From Haliea sp. (GTDB lineage Bacteria; Pseudomonadota; Gammaproteobacteria; Pseudomonadales; Halieaceae): DNA of 64,000 nt. Position numbers and translations under genes: made by a program. The stretch lies in assembly GCA_016704305.1 (NCBI GenBank), contig JADJAL010000025.1, forward strand, positions 12,312-76,311, given 5' to 3'. Below the pieces are notes generated by a model. The model was not told where the DNA came from, did not search any database, and was given only the letters and a program-made list of their open reading frames with translations. Positions 37,722 to 46,727 of the stretch are shown here, one piece after another (the first letter of the stretch is position 1; every line of letters starts with the position of its first letter).

Positions 37722-38201
37722 ATGCGACTGACAACCAAAGGCCGATACGCAGTCACCGCCATGCTGGATCTTGCATTGCACGGTGTTGAGCATCCAGTCA
37801 GTCTCGCCGACATTTCCGGTCGGCAGGACATCTCGCTGTCCTACCTTGAGCAACTGTTTGCCAAGCTGCGACGCAACAATCTTGTGAGCAGTGTGCGCGG
37901 GCCAGGTGGTGGTTACCGCCTCAGTCGTGGCGGCCATGAAATTTTCGTGGCGCAGATTATCGACGCGGTGAATGAGACGGTCGACGCGACCGGTTGCGGC
38001 GGTAGCGCCGACTGCCAACAGGGTGAAGTGTGCCTGACCCACCACCTGTGGTGTGACCTGAGCGAGCAGATTCATGGCTTCCTCAGTAAAATCAGCCTGT
38101 CTAACCTGGTGGAGCGCCGGGAAGTCCAGACGATTTCAGCGCGCCAGAATGCGCGCAGCCACAGCCATCAGGGGGAGACACTTGCCCTGACGGAACTTTA
38201 G
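37722..38201 (+). CDS. iscR: Fe-S cluster regulator IscR
   Basis: 159 residues of the Rrf2 family. MRLTTKGRYAVTAMLDLALH and ISLSYLEQLFAKLRRNNLVSSVRGPGGGY form the winged helix. Three clustered cysteines in CGGSADCQQGEVC match the C92/C98/C104 [2Fe-2S] ligands. Ribosome site CAGGAG. First gene of the isc operon, autorepressed through the adjacent site. Confidence 0.96.
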   Translation: MRLTTKGRYAVTAMLDLALHGVEHPVSLADISGRQDISLSYLEQLFAKLRRNNLVSSVRGPGGGYRLSRGGHEIFVAQIIDAVNETVDATGCGGSADCQQGEVCLTHHLWCDLSEQIHGFLSKISLSNLVERREVQTISARQNARSHSHQGETLALTEL

Positions 38202-38238
38202 CAGGGCGGTGAGAGCAATATTCGGGAGCAAATGCGGT

Positions 38239-39453
38239 ATGCAAAAACCAATTTATTTTGACTATCTGGCAACGACACCGGTTGATCCGCGCGTGGTGGA
38301 AAAGATGGTGCACTGCCTGTCCATCGAGGGAAATTTTGGCAATCCTGCTTCACGTTCACATCTCTATGGCTGGAAGGCAGAGGAAGCGGTCGAGAATGCT
38401 CGTCGCCAGGTCGCTGACCTGATCAATGCCGATCCCAGGGAAATCGTCTGGACCTCGGGTGCCACGGAGTCGGATAACCTTGCGATCAAGGGCGTGGCCC
38501 ATTTTTACGCGAAAAAGGGCAAACACATCGTCACCTCCAAAATCGAACACAAAGCGGTGCTGGATACCTGTCGCCAGCTGGAGCGCGAGGGCTACGAGGT
38601 CACCTACCTGAATCCCGATAGCAAAGGGCTGATCAGCCCGGAACTGGTGGCAAACGCGCTGCGGGATGACACGATCCTGGTTAGCATCATGCATGCCAAC
38701 AACGAAATAGGCACGGTGAACGACATCGCTGGCATCGGCGAAGTCACACGCAACGCCGGTGTGCTGTTCCATGTTGATGCGGCCCAGAGCGCGGGCAAGA
38801 TACCAATCGATATGGAGCAGATGAAAGTGGATCTGCTTTCCATGTCCGGCCACAAGATGTATGGCCCCAAGGGCATCGGCGCACTGTATGTGCGGCGCAA
38901 GCCGCGGGTGCGCCTCGAAGCGCAAATGCACGGCGGTGGACATGAACGCGGCATGCGTTCCGGCACTCTGCCAACCCATCAGATCGTCGGCATGGGTGAG
39001 GCCGCTCAGGTGGCGCGCGAGGGCATGGCCGAGGAGGCCGTGCGTCTCAATGCCTTGCGCCAGCGTTTCTGGGATGGCATCAGCGATATCGAAGAGGTGC
39101 ATATCAACGGTGACAACGTGCACCGCCTGCCGGGAGCGCTCAACGTCAGCATCGCGTTCGTGGAAGGCGAATCGCTGATCATGTCACTCAAGGACCTGGC
39201 GGTTTCCAGCGGCTCTGCCTGTACGTCAGCCAGTCTCGAACCGTCCTACGTGTTACGCGCTCTGGGACTGAATGATGAACTCGCGCACAGTTCCCTGCGC
39301 TTCAGTTTCGGGCGGTTTACGAGCGAGGCTGATGTGGATACGGCGGTCGCCCAATTGCGCACTGCGGTAGAAAAACTGCGCGAACTCTCTCCCTTGTGGG
39401 ATATGTACAAGGATGGTGTCGATCTGGACAGCATTGAATGGGCTGCCCACTAA
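38239..39453 (+). CDS. iscS: Cysteine desulfurase IscS
   Basis: 404 residues from ATG 38239, exactly the IscS length. PLP-binding Lys in MSGHKMYGPKGIGALY, and the mobile-loop Cys in VSSGSACTSASLEPSYVLRALG. Takes sulfur from cysteine and passes it to IscU and tRNA thiolation partners. An earlier ATG at 38209 would add ten unconserved residues. Confidence 0.97.
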   Translation: MQKPIYFDYLATTPVDPRVVEKMVHCLSIEGNFGNPASRSHLYGWKAEEAVENARRQVADLINADPREIVWTSGATESDNLAIKGVAHFYAKKGKHIVTSKIEHKAVLDTCRQLEREGYEVTYLNPDSKGLISPELVANALRDDTILVSIMHANNEIGTVNDIAGIGEVTRNAGVLFHVDAAQSAGKIPIDMEQMKVDLLSMSGHKMYGPKGIGALYVRRKPRVRLEAQMHGGGHERGMRSGTLPTHQIVGMGEAAQVAREGMAEEAVRLNALRQRFWDGISDIEEVHINGDNVHRLPGALNVSIAFVEGESLIMSLKDLAVSSGSACTSASLEPSYVLRALGLNDELAHSSLRFSFGRFTSEADVDTAVAQLRTAVEKLRELSPLWDMYKDGVDLDSIEWAAH

Positions 39454-39475
39454 TTTCAATCGGAGGACGAAGACA

Positions 39476-39862
39476 ATGGCATACAGCGACAAGGTATTGG
39501 ACCACTACGAAAATCCGCGCAATGTTGGCAAACTCGATGCGGAAGATGTGAATGTGGGCACCGGCATGGTGGGTGCACCCGCCTGTGGCGACGTGATGCG
39601 TCTGCAGATCAAGGTGAACGCCGACGGCATCATCGAGGATGCCAAGTTCAAGACGTATGGCTGCGGTTCGGCTATTGCTTCAAGTTCGCTGCTGACCGAG
39701 TGGGTGAAAGGCAAGAACCTCGACGAGGCGGAGCAGATCCGCAACACGCAAATCGCAGAGGAACTGGCATTGCCCCCGGTAAAAATCCACTGCTCGGTGC
39801 TGGCCGAAGATGCAATCAAGGCGGCGGTCAAGGACCTGCGAGCAAAACGGAGCCAGGGCTAA
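39476..39862 (+). CDS. iscU: Fe-S cluster scaffold IscU
   Basis: 128 residues from ATG 39476 with GGAGGA ten bases upstream. Cluster ligands: GAPACGDVM (Cys), TYGCGSAIASSS (Cys) and VKIHCSVLAEDAI (His-Cys). The LPPVK motif recognised by HscA is intact. Assembles the nascent Fe-S cluster. Confidence 0.97.
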   Translation: MAYSDKVLDHYENPRNVGKLDAEDVNVGTGMVGAPACGDVMRLQIKVNADGIIEDAKFKTYGCGSAIASSSLLTEWVKGKNLDEAEQIRNTQIAEELALPPVKIHCSVLAEDAIKAAVKDLRAKRSQG

Positions 39863-39863
39863 T

Positions 39864-40187
39864 ATGGGAGTCAGCCTGACGCAATCAGCAGCAAAACACG
39901 TTGCGGGACAGCTGGTTACCCGCGGCAAGGGCCTCGGCATTCGGCTCGGTGTCACAACGTCCGGCTGTTCCGGCATGGCGTATGTGCTGGAGTTTGTCGA
40001 TGAAGTGCAGCCTGAGGATCAGGTTTTCGAGGATCACGGCGTCAAGGTGTTTATCGACCCGAAGAGTATGGTCTACCTCGATGGCACGGAACTGGATTTC
40101 GTGCGTGAGGGTTTGAACGAAGGTTTGCAGTTTCGCAATCCCAATGTCTCGGCAGAGTGTGGCTGCGGGGAGAGTTTCACCGTTTAA
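39864..40187 (+). CDS. iscA: A-type Fe-S carrier IscA
   Basis: 107 residues from ATG 39864, one base after the iscU stop. Three conserved cysteines: GVTTSGCSGMAY and SAECGCGESF near the C-terminus. Transfers iron or clusters to target proteins. Confidence 0.96.
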   Translation: MGVSLTQSAAKHVAGQLVTRGKGLGIRLGVTTSGCSGMAYVLEFVDEVQPEDQVFEDHGVKVFIDPKSMVYLDGTELDFVREGLNEGLQFRNPNVSAECGCGESFTV

Positions 40188-40211
40188 GCACAGCGGTGCG
40201 ACGCTCCCGGT

Positions 40212-40751
40212 ATGCCCCTTCCCGACTTCCAGCGCAACTACTTCCAGCTCTTTGACCTGCCGGTCGATTTCGCACTGGATCAGGTGCAACTGGGAGCACG
40301 CTATCGGCAATTGCAGAAAGAAATGCACCCGGATCGCTACGCGGGCGCATCGGCCTATGAGCAGCGATTGGCAGTGCAGTACTCTTCACGTATCAATGAG
40401 GCTTATGCCACGCTGCGCAAACCCTTGACCCGGGCGCTGTATCTGCTGGATATCGCGGGTATGACGGCCCAGGACATTTCCGCCGTGCCGTTGGATGGTG
40501 GCTTCCTGATTGCACAGATGGAACTGAGGGAGAAGCTTGAGAACATGGAAGATCTGGTCGACCCGGAAACCGCATTGGACCATCTGGTCGCCGAAATCGG
40601 CGCAGATGTCGCGGCGTTGCAGGACCAGTTTTCCCGCGCCTATGCGGCGAGCGAAATGGCTGCGGCCGCGAGTGCCTGTGTCAAAATGCAGTATCTGGAC
40701 AAGTTGCTGCAGGAAGCTGAGCACCTCGAGTCACGATTGATTGACAACTAA
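40212..40751 (+). CDS. hscB: Co-chaperone HscB
   Basis: 179 residues: a J domain with FQLFDLPVDFALDQVQLGARYR and the HPD tripeptide (KEMHPDRYAGAS), then a three-helix IscU-binding domain. Stimulates HscA ATPase and delivers IscU. Confidence 0.95.
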   Translation: MPLPDFQRNYFQLFDLPVDFALDQVQLGARYRQLQKEMHPDRYAGASAYEQRLAVQYSSRINEAYATLRKPLTRALYLLDIAGMTAQDISAVPLDGGFLIAQMELREKLENMEDLVDPETALDHLVAEIGADVAALQDQFSRAYAASEMAAAASACVKMQYLDKLLQEAEHLESRLIDN

Positions 40752-40781
40752 AATTGACAACCAGGATTGGCAAGGTCAGGC

Positions 40782-42586
40782 ATGGCATTACTACAGATAG
40801 CAGAACCCGGACAATCACCGCTACCCCATCAGGTGAAGCGGGCAGTCGGTATTGATCTCGGCACCACCAATTCGTTGGTGGCCACGGTCCGTGGCGGGCG
40901 CGCGGCTGTGCTGCCGGACGCGGAAGGTGCCGTGATGTTGCCCTCGGTGGTGCATTACAGCCGCGATCAGGCGCCGCTCGTGGGAGCGGGTGCGCTGTCG
41001 CTGGCTGCACAGTTCCCGGCCGACACACTGATGTCTGTCAAGCGTTTCATGGGGCGCGGCCACAAGGATGCAGTAGGCGATGCAGAGCGCTCCCGCTACC
41101 AGCTTGGCGCTGGCGAGGAGGGGCTGGTGCGCTTTTTGACCAGTGGTGGAGAGCTCAGTCCTGTCGAGGTGTCTGCCGATATTTTGCGCACCCTGCATGA
41201 GCGCGCCGTGGCAACACTGGGCGCTGAGATAGATGGCGCTGTTATCACCGTTCCAGCCTACTTCGACGAAGCCCAACGCCAGGCCACCAAGGATGCGGCC
41301 ACGCTGGCCGGGTTGCGTGTGCTGCGCCTGATGAACGAACCAACCGCTGCTGCGGTGGCCTATGGGCTGGATTCTGCCGAGCAGGGCGTCATTGCGGTGT
41401 ACGACTTCGGGGGGGGCACGTTCGATATTTCAATCCTGCGCTTGCAGCGCGGCGTGTTTGAAGTCCTGGCGACCGGCGGCGATACCGCGCTGGGTGGTGA
41501 TGACCTGGACGGCGCGCTGGCAGAATGGGTGTTGGCCCAGGCCGGTTCCCCATCGCTGTCTGCCGGACCGATGTGCTGCCCGCAGCCGGCTCGATCCGCG
41601 TGACGCGGGATACGTTTGAAAACCTGATTCAACCGTTGGTCAAGCGCACCCTGCGCGCCTGCCGCAAGTGCCTGCGTGACGCACAACTCGAGGACGGGAT
41701 CGACAACATCGTGATGGTGGGTGGCTCCACCCGGGTGCCTCTGGTGCGCGAGGCGGTAGCGGATTTTTTCAAACGCCAGCCCCTTGTCGACATTGATCCC
41801 GATCAAGTGGTAGCAATAGGTGCGGCGATTCAGGCGGATATCCTGGTGGGTAATCGCCCGGAAGGTGACCTGCTGCTGCTGGATGTCATTCCCCTTTCGC
41901 TTGGCATCGAAACCATGGGCGGGTTGGTGGAGAAAATTGTGCCACGCAATACCACGATTCCGGTGAGCCGGGCGCAGGAATTTACGACCTTCAAGGACGG
42001 GCAGACGGCGCTGGCGGTGCATATTGTGCAGGGTGACCGTGAGATGGTGTGCGACTGCCGCTCGCTGGCGCATTTTGAGTTGCGTGGCATTCCGGCGATG
42101 GTGGCGGGTGCGGCGAGGATCCGCGTGACCTTCCAGGTGGATGCCGATGGCCTGCTCAACGTGTCTGCGCGCGAGGAAATAACGGGCACACAGTCAAGCA
42201 TCACTGTGAAGCCCTCGTTCGGCCTGAGCGACGAGGAGATTGCCGGCATGCTGCAGTCATCCTTCAGCCATGCCGCCGAGGATAAACTGGCACGCCAACT
42301 GGCGGAGGAGCGCCTCGCTGCCTGGCAGTTGGTGGAAGGCCTGAAGTCGGCGCTCAAGGCCGATGGCGAGACCTTGCTCAGCGCCGCTGAACGCGAGGCT
42401 ATCACTGAACAAATGCAGCAATTGCAAGCTCTGGTCGAAGGTCAGGATGGCGCTGCGATACACACGCAAACAGAGCGTCTCGGGCGTTTGAGCGAGACTT
42501 TCGCGTCGCGGCGCATGGATAAAAGTATTCGCGAAGCGCTGGCCGGCGTGTCCCTGGATGCGCTCGACGATGAGGTGGCGCGATGA
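40782..42586 (+). CDS. hscA: Fe-S biogenesis chaperone HscA, with a frameshift and an internal deletion
   Basis: Hsp70 family: VGIDLGTTNSLVATVRGG, VPAYFDEAQRQATKDAA, VYDFGGGTFDISIL, then (after a frameshift near 41565) MVGGSTRVPLVREAV, IGAAIQADILVGN and the substrate domain GQTALAVHIVQGDRE. Total is about 601 codons against about 616 expected. Between LAEWVLAQAG and the TRDTFENLI segment only about 17 residues remain where the E. coli protein has about 46. The missing stretch is the subdomain IIB helix with the AKxxLS motif. Either an assembly or sequencing fault or real damage. Overlaps fdx (ATGA). Confidence 0.9.
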
Positions 42587-42921
42587 CAAGAATTGTAGTC
42601 TTACCCAATGAAAACCTCTGCCCGGAAGGCGCTGTGATAGAAGCCACGCCCGGCGAGAGCATCTGCCGGGCACTCCTGCGCAACGATATTGAGATCGAAC
42701 ACGCGTGCGAATTGTCCTGCGCCTGCACGACCTGCCATGTGTATGTGCGTGAGGGTTACGATGCGCTGGAACCGCCGGATGACCTGGAGGACGATTACCT
42801 GGACATGGCCTGGGGGCTGGACCCCGACTCGCGCCTGAGCTGCCAGGCCATCGTCGGCGACGTGGAACTGGTTGTGGAAATCCCGCGCTACACGATCAAT
42901 ATGGTTTCTGAACAACATTGA
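42583..42921 (+). CDS. fdx: [2Fe-2S] ferredoxin of the Isc system
   Basis: 112 residues of adrenodoxin type. Cluster cysteines at 42, 48, 51 (HACELSCACTTCHVYV) and 87 (RLSCQAIVG), exactly as in Isc ferredoxins; C46 is an additional conserved Cys. Supplies electrons to cluster assembly on IscU. Start overlaps hscA by four bases. Confidence 0.96.
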   Translation: MTRIVVLPNENLCPEGAVIEATPGESICRALLRNDIEIEHACELSCACTTCHVYVREGYDALEPPDDLEDDYLDMAWGLDPDSRLSCQAIVGDVELVVEIPRYTINMVSEQH

Positions 42922-42935
42922 GCGGGAGCAAGTAG

Positions 42936-43130
42936 ATGCGCTGGACGGATGTAGACACGATCGCAATCGAGTTGCTGGAGGCCCACCCGGACGTCGACCC
43001 CCTGACGGTCAACTTCGTCGACCTGCGTGACTGGGTAATGGCCCTGCCGGATTTTGACGACGACCCCAAGCATTGCGGCGAAAAGGTTCTGGAAGCGATC
43101 CAGGCCGCGTGGATTGAGGAGCGGGAGTAG
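42936..43130 (+). CDS. iscX: IscX (Fe-S assembly protein)
   Basis: 64 residues: RWTDVDTIAIELLEAHPDVDPLTVNFVDLRDWV and LPDFDDDPKHCGEKVLEAIQAAW, the acidic IscX fold. Binds IscS and iron, modulating assembly. Ribosome site GGGAG 12 bases before the ATG. Last gene of the isc operon; a hairpin-rich spacer follows. Confidence 0.95.
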   Translation: MRWTDVDTIAIELLEAHPDVDPLTVNFVDLRDWVMALPDFDDDPKHCGEKVLEAIQAAWIEERE

Positions 43131-43177
43131 CCAGTTCCCTTGGTGGTTCGTGCGGGGTGTGCCTTGGACTGATACGG

Positions 43178-43608
43178 CCAGGCTGGTCGGAATCGACATT
43201 TCCGGATCGTATCAGCCGGCGGGTTCGGGTATCGGGTGTGCAATTCGCCCGCTTCCCCTACGCGGGCCGCCCGATACTCGCTGACGAATTGCACACCCCA
43301 CACCCGAACCCTCGTTCCTTGCCATGTTCCGAACTGATTTCATATCGGACTCGGACAAGGCTCCGGGGAAAGCCCTTCGCCTGTTCCCGGGCCCCCGAAG
43401 CAGGCAAACTGCTTTCCCGGCCGGAGCCTTGTTCCTAGCGTCCGAGCAGAGTCATTTTTCGGGAATCCAGCCGGAACAGTGATTCGCAGGGTGGCACCGA
43501 GCCCGCCGTCTGGCACGAACCGGAAATGTTCATTCCGACGACAGTCATCGACGCCGCTGCGGGGAAGCGGGCCAATTGCACACCCGACACCCGAGCCCGG
43601 ACCGCACC
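43178..43608. repeat. Complex palindromic repeat block between iscX and ndk
   Basis: Three nested inverted structures. (a) 43219-43312: the arm GGGTTCGGGT...TGTGCAATTCG pairs with CGAATTGCACA...ACCCGAACCC. (b) 43178-43225 is repeated inverted at 43490-43540 (shared cores CGGAAATG and CGCCG, ATTCCGAC at the end), and the GTGTGCAATTCG unit recurs inverted at 43560-43600. (c) 43355-43432 is a long hairpin, listed separately. No convincing ORF on either strand. It looks like a mobile or REP-like noncoding element in more than one copy. Confidence 0.7.
43345..43446. repeat. Long perfect-arm hairpin downstream of iscX
   Basis: ACAAGGCTCCGG (43355-43366) pairs exactly with CCGGAGCCTTGT (43421-43432). 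Inside, GGAAAGC pairs with GCTTTCC and GCCTG with CAGGC. Outside, TCGGAC pairs with GTCCGA. The whole structure spans about 100 nt with a GC-rich stem. It has no T-tract, so it is not a standard terminator; it could stabilise the 3' end of isc mRNA or be the core of the repeat element. Confidence 0.7.
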
Positions 43609-43849
43609 CCCGGACCACACACTCCGCCGTAACACCAGAACCCGTCCAGCCGATCAGTGTAACCGAAGGTATATTCAACCCGGCAACACCCAAGACCGTG
43701 CGCAATATTCCCGCTTTTCTCCCCTGATTTGTAAATCGCTGATTTAAAAGAAAAAGAATCTTCTGGCAGACCCGCTTTGCAGGTGAAACCAGCGCCCGAA
43801 ATCCGTATAATTGCGCGCTTCCCAAAATGAGCCTTTCTGGAGATACCTC

Positions 43850-44275
43850 ATGGCTGTAGAACGTACCTTGTCTATCATCAAGCCCGACGCTGTTGGCAAA
43901 AACCTTATTGGTAAAATCTATTCGCGCTTTGAAAGCAACGGCCTGCACATCGTGGCCGCGAAAATGTTGCGCCTCAGCGATGCGGTAGCCGGCGGTTTTT
44001 ATGCTGAACACAAGGCGCGCGCGTTTTTCCCCGCCCTGATTGAATTCATGACCTCCGGGCCAGTTGTGGTGCAGGTGTTGGAAGGCGAGGGTGCTATCGC
44101 CAAAAATCGCGAGCTGATGGGTGCCACCAACCCGGCGGAAGCGGCTGCCGGCACGATCAGGGCTGACTTCGCGTCCTCAATCGATGCCAACGCAGTACAC
44201 GGTTCTGATTCACCGGCGTCAGCCGCACGCGAGATCGCCTATTTCTTCGCTTCCAGCGAATTGTGCGAACGCTAG
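43850..44275 (+). CDS. ndk: Nucleoside diphosphate kinase
   Basis: 141 residues from ATG 43850 with GGAG upstream. MAVERTLSIIKPDAVGKN opens the family; the usual active-site motif NAVHGSDSPASAAREIAYFF contains the phosphohistidine. Equilibrates NTP and dNTP pools. An upstream in-frame ATG at 43811 would precede the ribosome site and is rejected. Confidence 0.97.
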   Translation: MAVERTLSIIKPDAVGKNLIGKIYSRFESNGLHIVAAKMLRLSDAVAGGFYAEHKARAFFPALIEFMTSGPVVVQVLEGEGAIAKNRELMGATNPAEAAAGTIRADFASSIDANAVHGSDSPASAAREIAYFFASSELCER

Positions 44276-44299
44276 GACGCTGAACCCCGACATATTCCA

Positions 44300-45457
44300 A
44301 TGACAACCTCCTGCCCCACAAATACGCCAGCAGATCAACAGTCACCGAAGGTGAATCTGTTGGGCCTGTCGCGCGTGCAGATGGAGCAGTTTTTTCTCAC
44401 CATGGGCGAGAAGAAGTTCCGCGCGCAACAGGTGTTGAAATGGATACACCACGCCGGTGTAACCCGTATCGAGGATATGTCCAATCTGGGCAAGGCGCTG
44501 CGGGACAAACTGCTGGAAGTCGCGGAAGTTCGTCCGCCCGAGATTGCCAGCCAGCAGGATTCCACCGACGGTACGCGCAAGTGGGCGATTCGCGTCGACG
44601 GCGGTGGTCTGGTTGAAACGGTGCTGATTCCTTCGGGTAACCGCGCGACGCTGTGTGTGTCATCGCAGGTCGGTTGCAGCCTGGATTGCAGCTTTTGCTC
44701 CACCGGCAAGCAGGGCTTTCAACGCGACCTGACCGCGGCGGAGATCATTGGGCAGTTGTGGCTGGCGATCAAGTCCTACGACGCCTTCGGTCCGGGAAAC
44801 AACCGGGTTGTTTCCAATGTGGTGATGATGGGCATGGGCGAGCCGCTGCTGAATTTCGACAACGTGGTGGCCGCGATGGACCTGATGCTGGAGGATCTGG
44901 CATACGGCTTGTCCAAGCGCCGGGTGACGCTCAGCACCGCCGGCGTGGTCCCCGCGCTCGATCGCCTGGCCGGGGTCAGTGAAGTGTCGCTTGCCGTGTC
45001 CCTGCACGCGCCCAACGATGAACTGCGCAATCAGCTCGTGCCGATCAATCGCAAGTACCCGATAGCGGTACTGCTTGCGAGTTGCCGCAATTATATGGCG
45101 GCCCAGAGCGATAAGAACCGTGTGGTGACGATTGAGTACACGCTGATCAAAGGCGTGAACGACCAGGAGTCACACGCCAGAGAGTTGGTCGAGCTGCTGC
45201 GCGATACGCCCTGCAAGGTCAATCTCATCCCGTTCAATACGTTTGCGCAGTCCGAGTACGAAAGGCCCAGCGGCAATGCTGTCCAGCGATTCTGGCAAGT
45301 GCTGGTCGATGCAGGCTATATTGTGACGGTCAGGACCACGCAAAGTGATGATATCGACGCCGCGTGCGGGCAGCTGGTTGGACAAGTCGTCGATCGTACC
45401 CGCCGCAGTGAACGCTATCGCGTGGCGAGCGATGCCCAGATAATTACAGTGGGGTAG
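44300..45457 (+). CDS. rlmN: Dual-specificity 23S rRNA/tRNA adenine C2-methyltransferase RlmN
   Basis: 385 residues, radical-SAM enzyme. The [4Fe-4S] motif is CSLDCSFCSTGKQG; the GMGEPLLNFDNV SAM motif and the methyl-carrying Cys near the C-terminus (DIDAACGQL) are present. Methylates A2503 of 23S rRNA and A37 of tRNAs, and needs the Fe-S clusters made by the operon upstream. Confidence 0.96.
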   Translation: MTTSCPTNTPADQQSPKVNLLGLSRVQMEQFFLTMGEKKFRAQQVLKWIHHAGVTRIEDMSNLGKALRDKLLEVAEVRPPEIASQQDSTDGTRKWAIRVDGGGLVETVLIPSGNRATLCVSSQVGCSLDCSFCSTGKQGFQRDLTAAEIIGQLWLAIKSYDAFGPGNNRVVSNVVMMGMGEPLLNFDNVVAAMDLMLEDLAYGLSKRRVTLSTAGVVPALDRLAGVSEVSLAVSLHAPNDELRNQLVPINRKYPIAVLLASCRNYMAAQSDKNRVVTIEYTLIKGVNDQESHARELVELLRDTPCKVNLIPFNTFAQSEYERPSGNAVQRFWQVLVDAGYIVTVRTTQSDDIDAACGQLVGQVVDRTRRSERYRVASDAQIITVG

Positions 45458-45459
45458 GC

Positions 45460-46251
45460 ATGAATTTCAATCTGCAGGCCAGGATGACCAAACGGGTTTC
45501 GTTGCTCCTCGCGGTGGTGGCTTGCGCTTGGCTGTCAGCTTGTGTCACGACAACCGAGAGTGTCTTCACGGAAGATGCCTCGCCGAAGAAAGCGCTGGAA
45601 CAGCGCGTGTCGCTCGCGCGGCAGTACATCGGAGAAGGCAATTGGGAAGCGGCAAAGCGCAACCTGCAACTGGCACAAGAGATCGACGCGAATAATCCTG
45701 AAGTGTACGAAGCGTTTGCGCTGGTTTACCAGAGTACCGGCGAGTATGAGCTGGCGGAAGAAAACTTCAAGAAGGCGATCAGCCTGGACAAAAACTTCTC
45801 CCGTTGCCGCAACAACTATGCTGTGTTCCTGTACAGCCAGCAGCGCTACAAGGAAGCGGAAGAACAATTGAATTATGTCGTGCAGGATACGCTGTACTCA
45901 GGTCGGCCCAACGCGTTTGTGAATTTGGGATTGTGCCGCCTGAAACTGTTCGACACCCAGGGGGCCGAGGAAGCATTTATACGCGCACTGGCGATGGACA
46001 AGACCAACCAGCTCGCACTACTGGAAGTCGCCAGAATCCGCTATGAAGCCCAGGACTATGTTACCGCGAACAAGTACTACGACACCTACCGCAGCATAGT
46101 GCGCAAGCAATCAGCGGCGGGCTTGCTGCTGGGCATTCAGCTGGCAAGGAAGAATGGGGATCGCGATTCGGAAGCAAGTTATGCTCTAGCCCTGCGCAAC
46201 CTGTATCCGAAGTCCGCCGAATACCAGGCCTACAAGCGGACCGTGCAGTGA
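45460..46251 (+). CDS. pilW: Type IV pilus biogenesis TPR lipoprotein PilW/PilF
   Basis: 263 residues. Lipoprotein signal LLLAVVACAWLSACVTT (lipobox LSAC), then about six TPR repeats (e.g. IGEGNWEAAKRNLQLAQEID; YQSTGEYELAEENFKKAI). PilW/PilF pilots the secretin PilQ to the outer membrane. Conserved position between rlmN and rodZ. Confidence 0.92.
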   Translation: MNFNLQARMTKRVSLLLAVVACAWLSACVTTTESVFTEDASPKKALEQRVSLARQYIGEGNWEAAKRNLQLAQEIDANNPEVYEAFALVYQSTGEYELAEENFKKAISLDKNFSRCRNNYAVFLYSQQRYKEAEEQLNYVVQDTLYSGRPNAFVNLGLCRLKLFDTQGAEEAFIRALAMDKTNQLALLEVARIRYEAQDYVTANKYYDTYRSIVRKQSAAGLLLGIQLARKNGDRDSEASYALALRNLYPKSAEYQAYKRTVQ

Positions 46252-46727
46252 GTGAGCAAGCCGTACAGCTCGACGCCTTCACCACGCCCGGGTCCCTGCT
46301 GCGAACGGCCAGGGAGTTGCGCGGTTTGTCCCAACGCGAGGCGGCCGATCGGCTCAATCTTATGCCAAACTATGTTGCGATCATCGAGCGAGATGACTAT
46401 CAGGCTTTGCGCTGTCCTTCCTTCGCGCGCGGCTATGTAAAAGCCTATGGTCGACTGCTGGGTCTCGACGAGCAGCACCTGATGGCGGTTTTCGATCAGG
46501 TCGTTGAATTACCGCCTGTGCAGTATGCCAAACGCGCCGCGCCTCGGCCGCTGCAATTGCAGCGTACAGGTTTGGGCGTGGTCATCGGCGTGGGCGTATT
46601 GTTGTTGGTAGTGTTCGCGCTGTGGTGGTGGGAGGCCGATGTGGCTGGGCAGCCGTCTCCCGCAGTGAGTACCGGCGCGCAAACCGGGCTGGACGAGCAG
46701 TGGCGGTATGCAGGGGGTGGTCAATGA
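46248..46727 (+). CDS. rodZ: RodZ-like cell-shape protein, C-terminally truncated
   Basis: 159 residues, GTG start overlapping the pilW stop. N-terminal Xre-type HTH (LRTARELRGLSQREAADRLNLMPNYVAIIERDDY), RGYVKAYGRLLGLDE, a basic juxtamembrane stretch, and one membrane helix (VVIGVGVLLLVVFALWWW). Normal RodZ continues with a periplasmic linker and a DUF4115 domain (over 300 residues total); here only about 35 residues remain before ispG begins. The MreB-binding HTH is kept, the periplasmic part is lost. Confidence 0.88.
   Translation: MSEQAVQLDAFTTPGSLLRTARELRGLSQREAADRLNLMPNYVAIIERDDYQALRCPSFARGYVKAYGRLLGLDEQHLMAVFDQVVELPPVQYAKRAAPRPLQLQRTGLGVVIGVGVLLLVVFALWWWEADVAGQPSPAVSTGAQTGLDEQWRYAGGGQ

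Noticed and set aside
43345..43446. Rho-independent terminator for isc
   Set aside because: The hairpin is strong but no T-run follows either arm, so it is listed as a repeat rather than a terminator.
43178..43810. Several 60-220 codon frames in the iscX-ndk spacer
   Set aside because: They arise from the palindromic repeats, appear on both strands with mirrored composition and have no family features.
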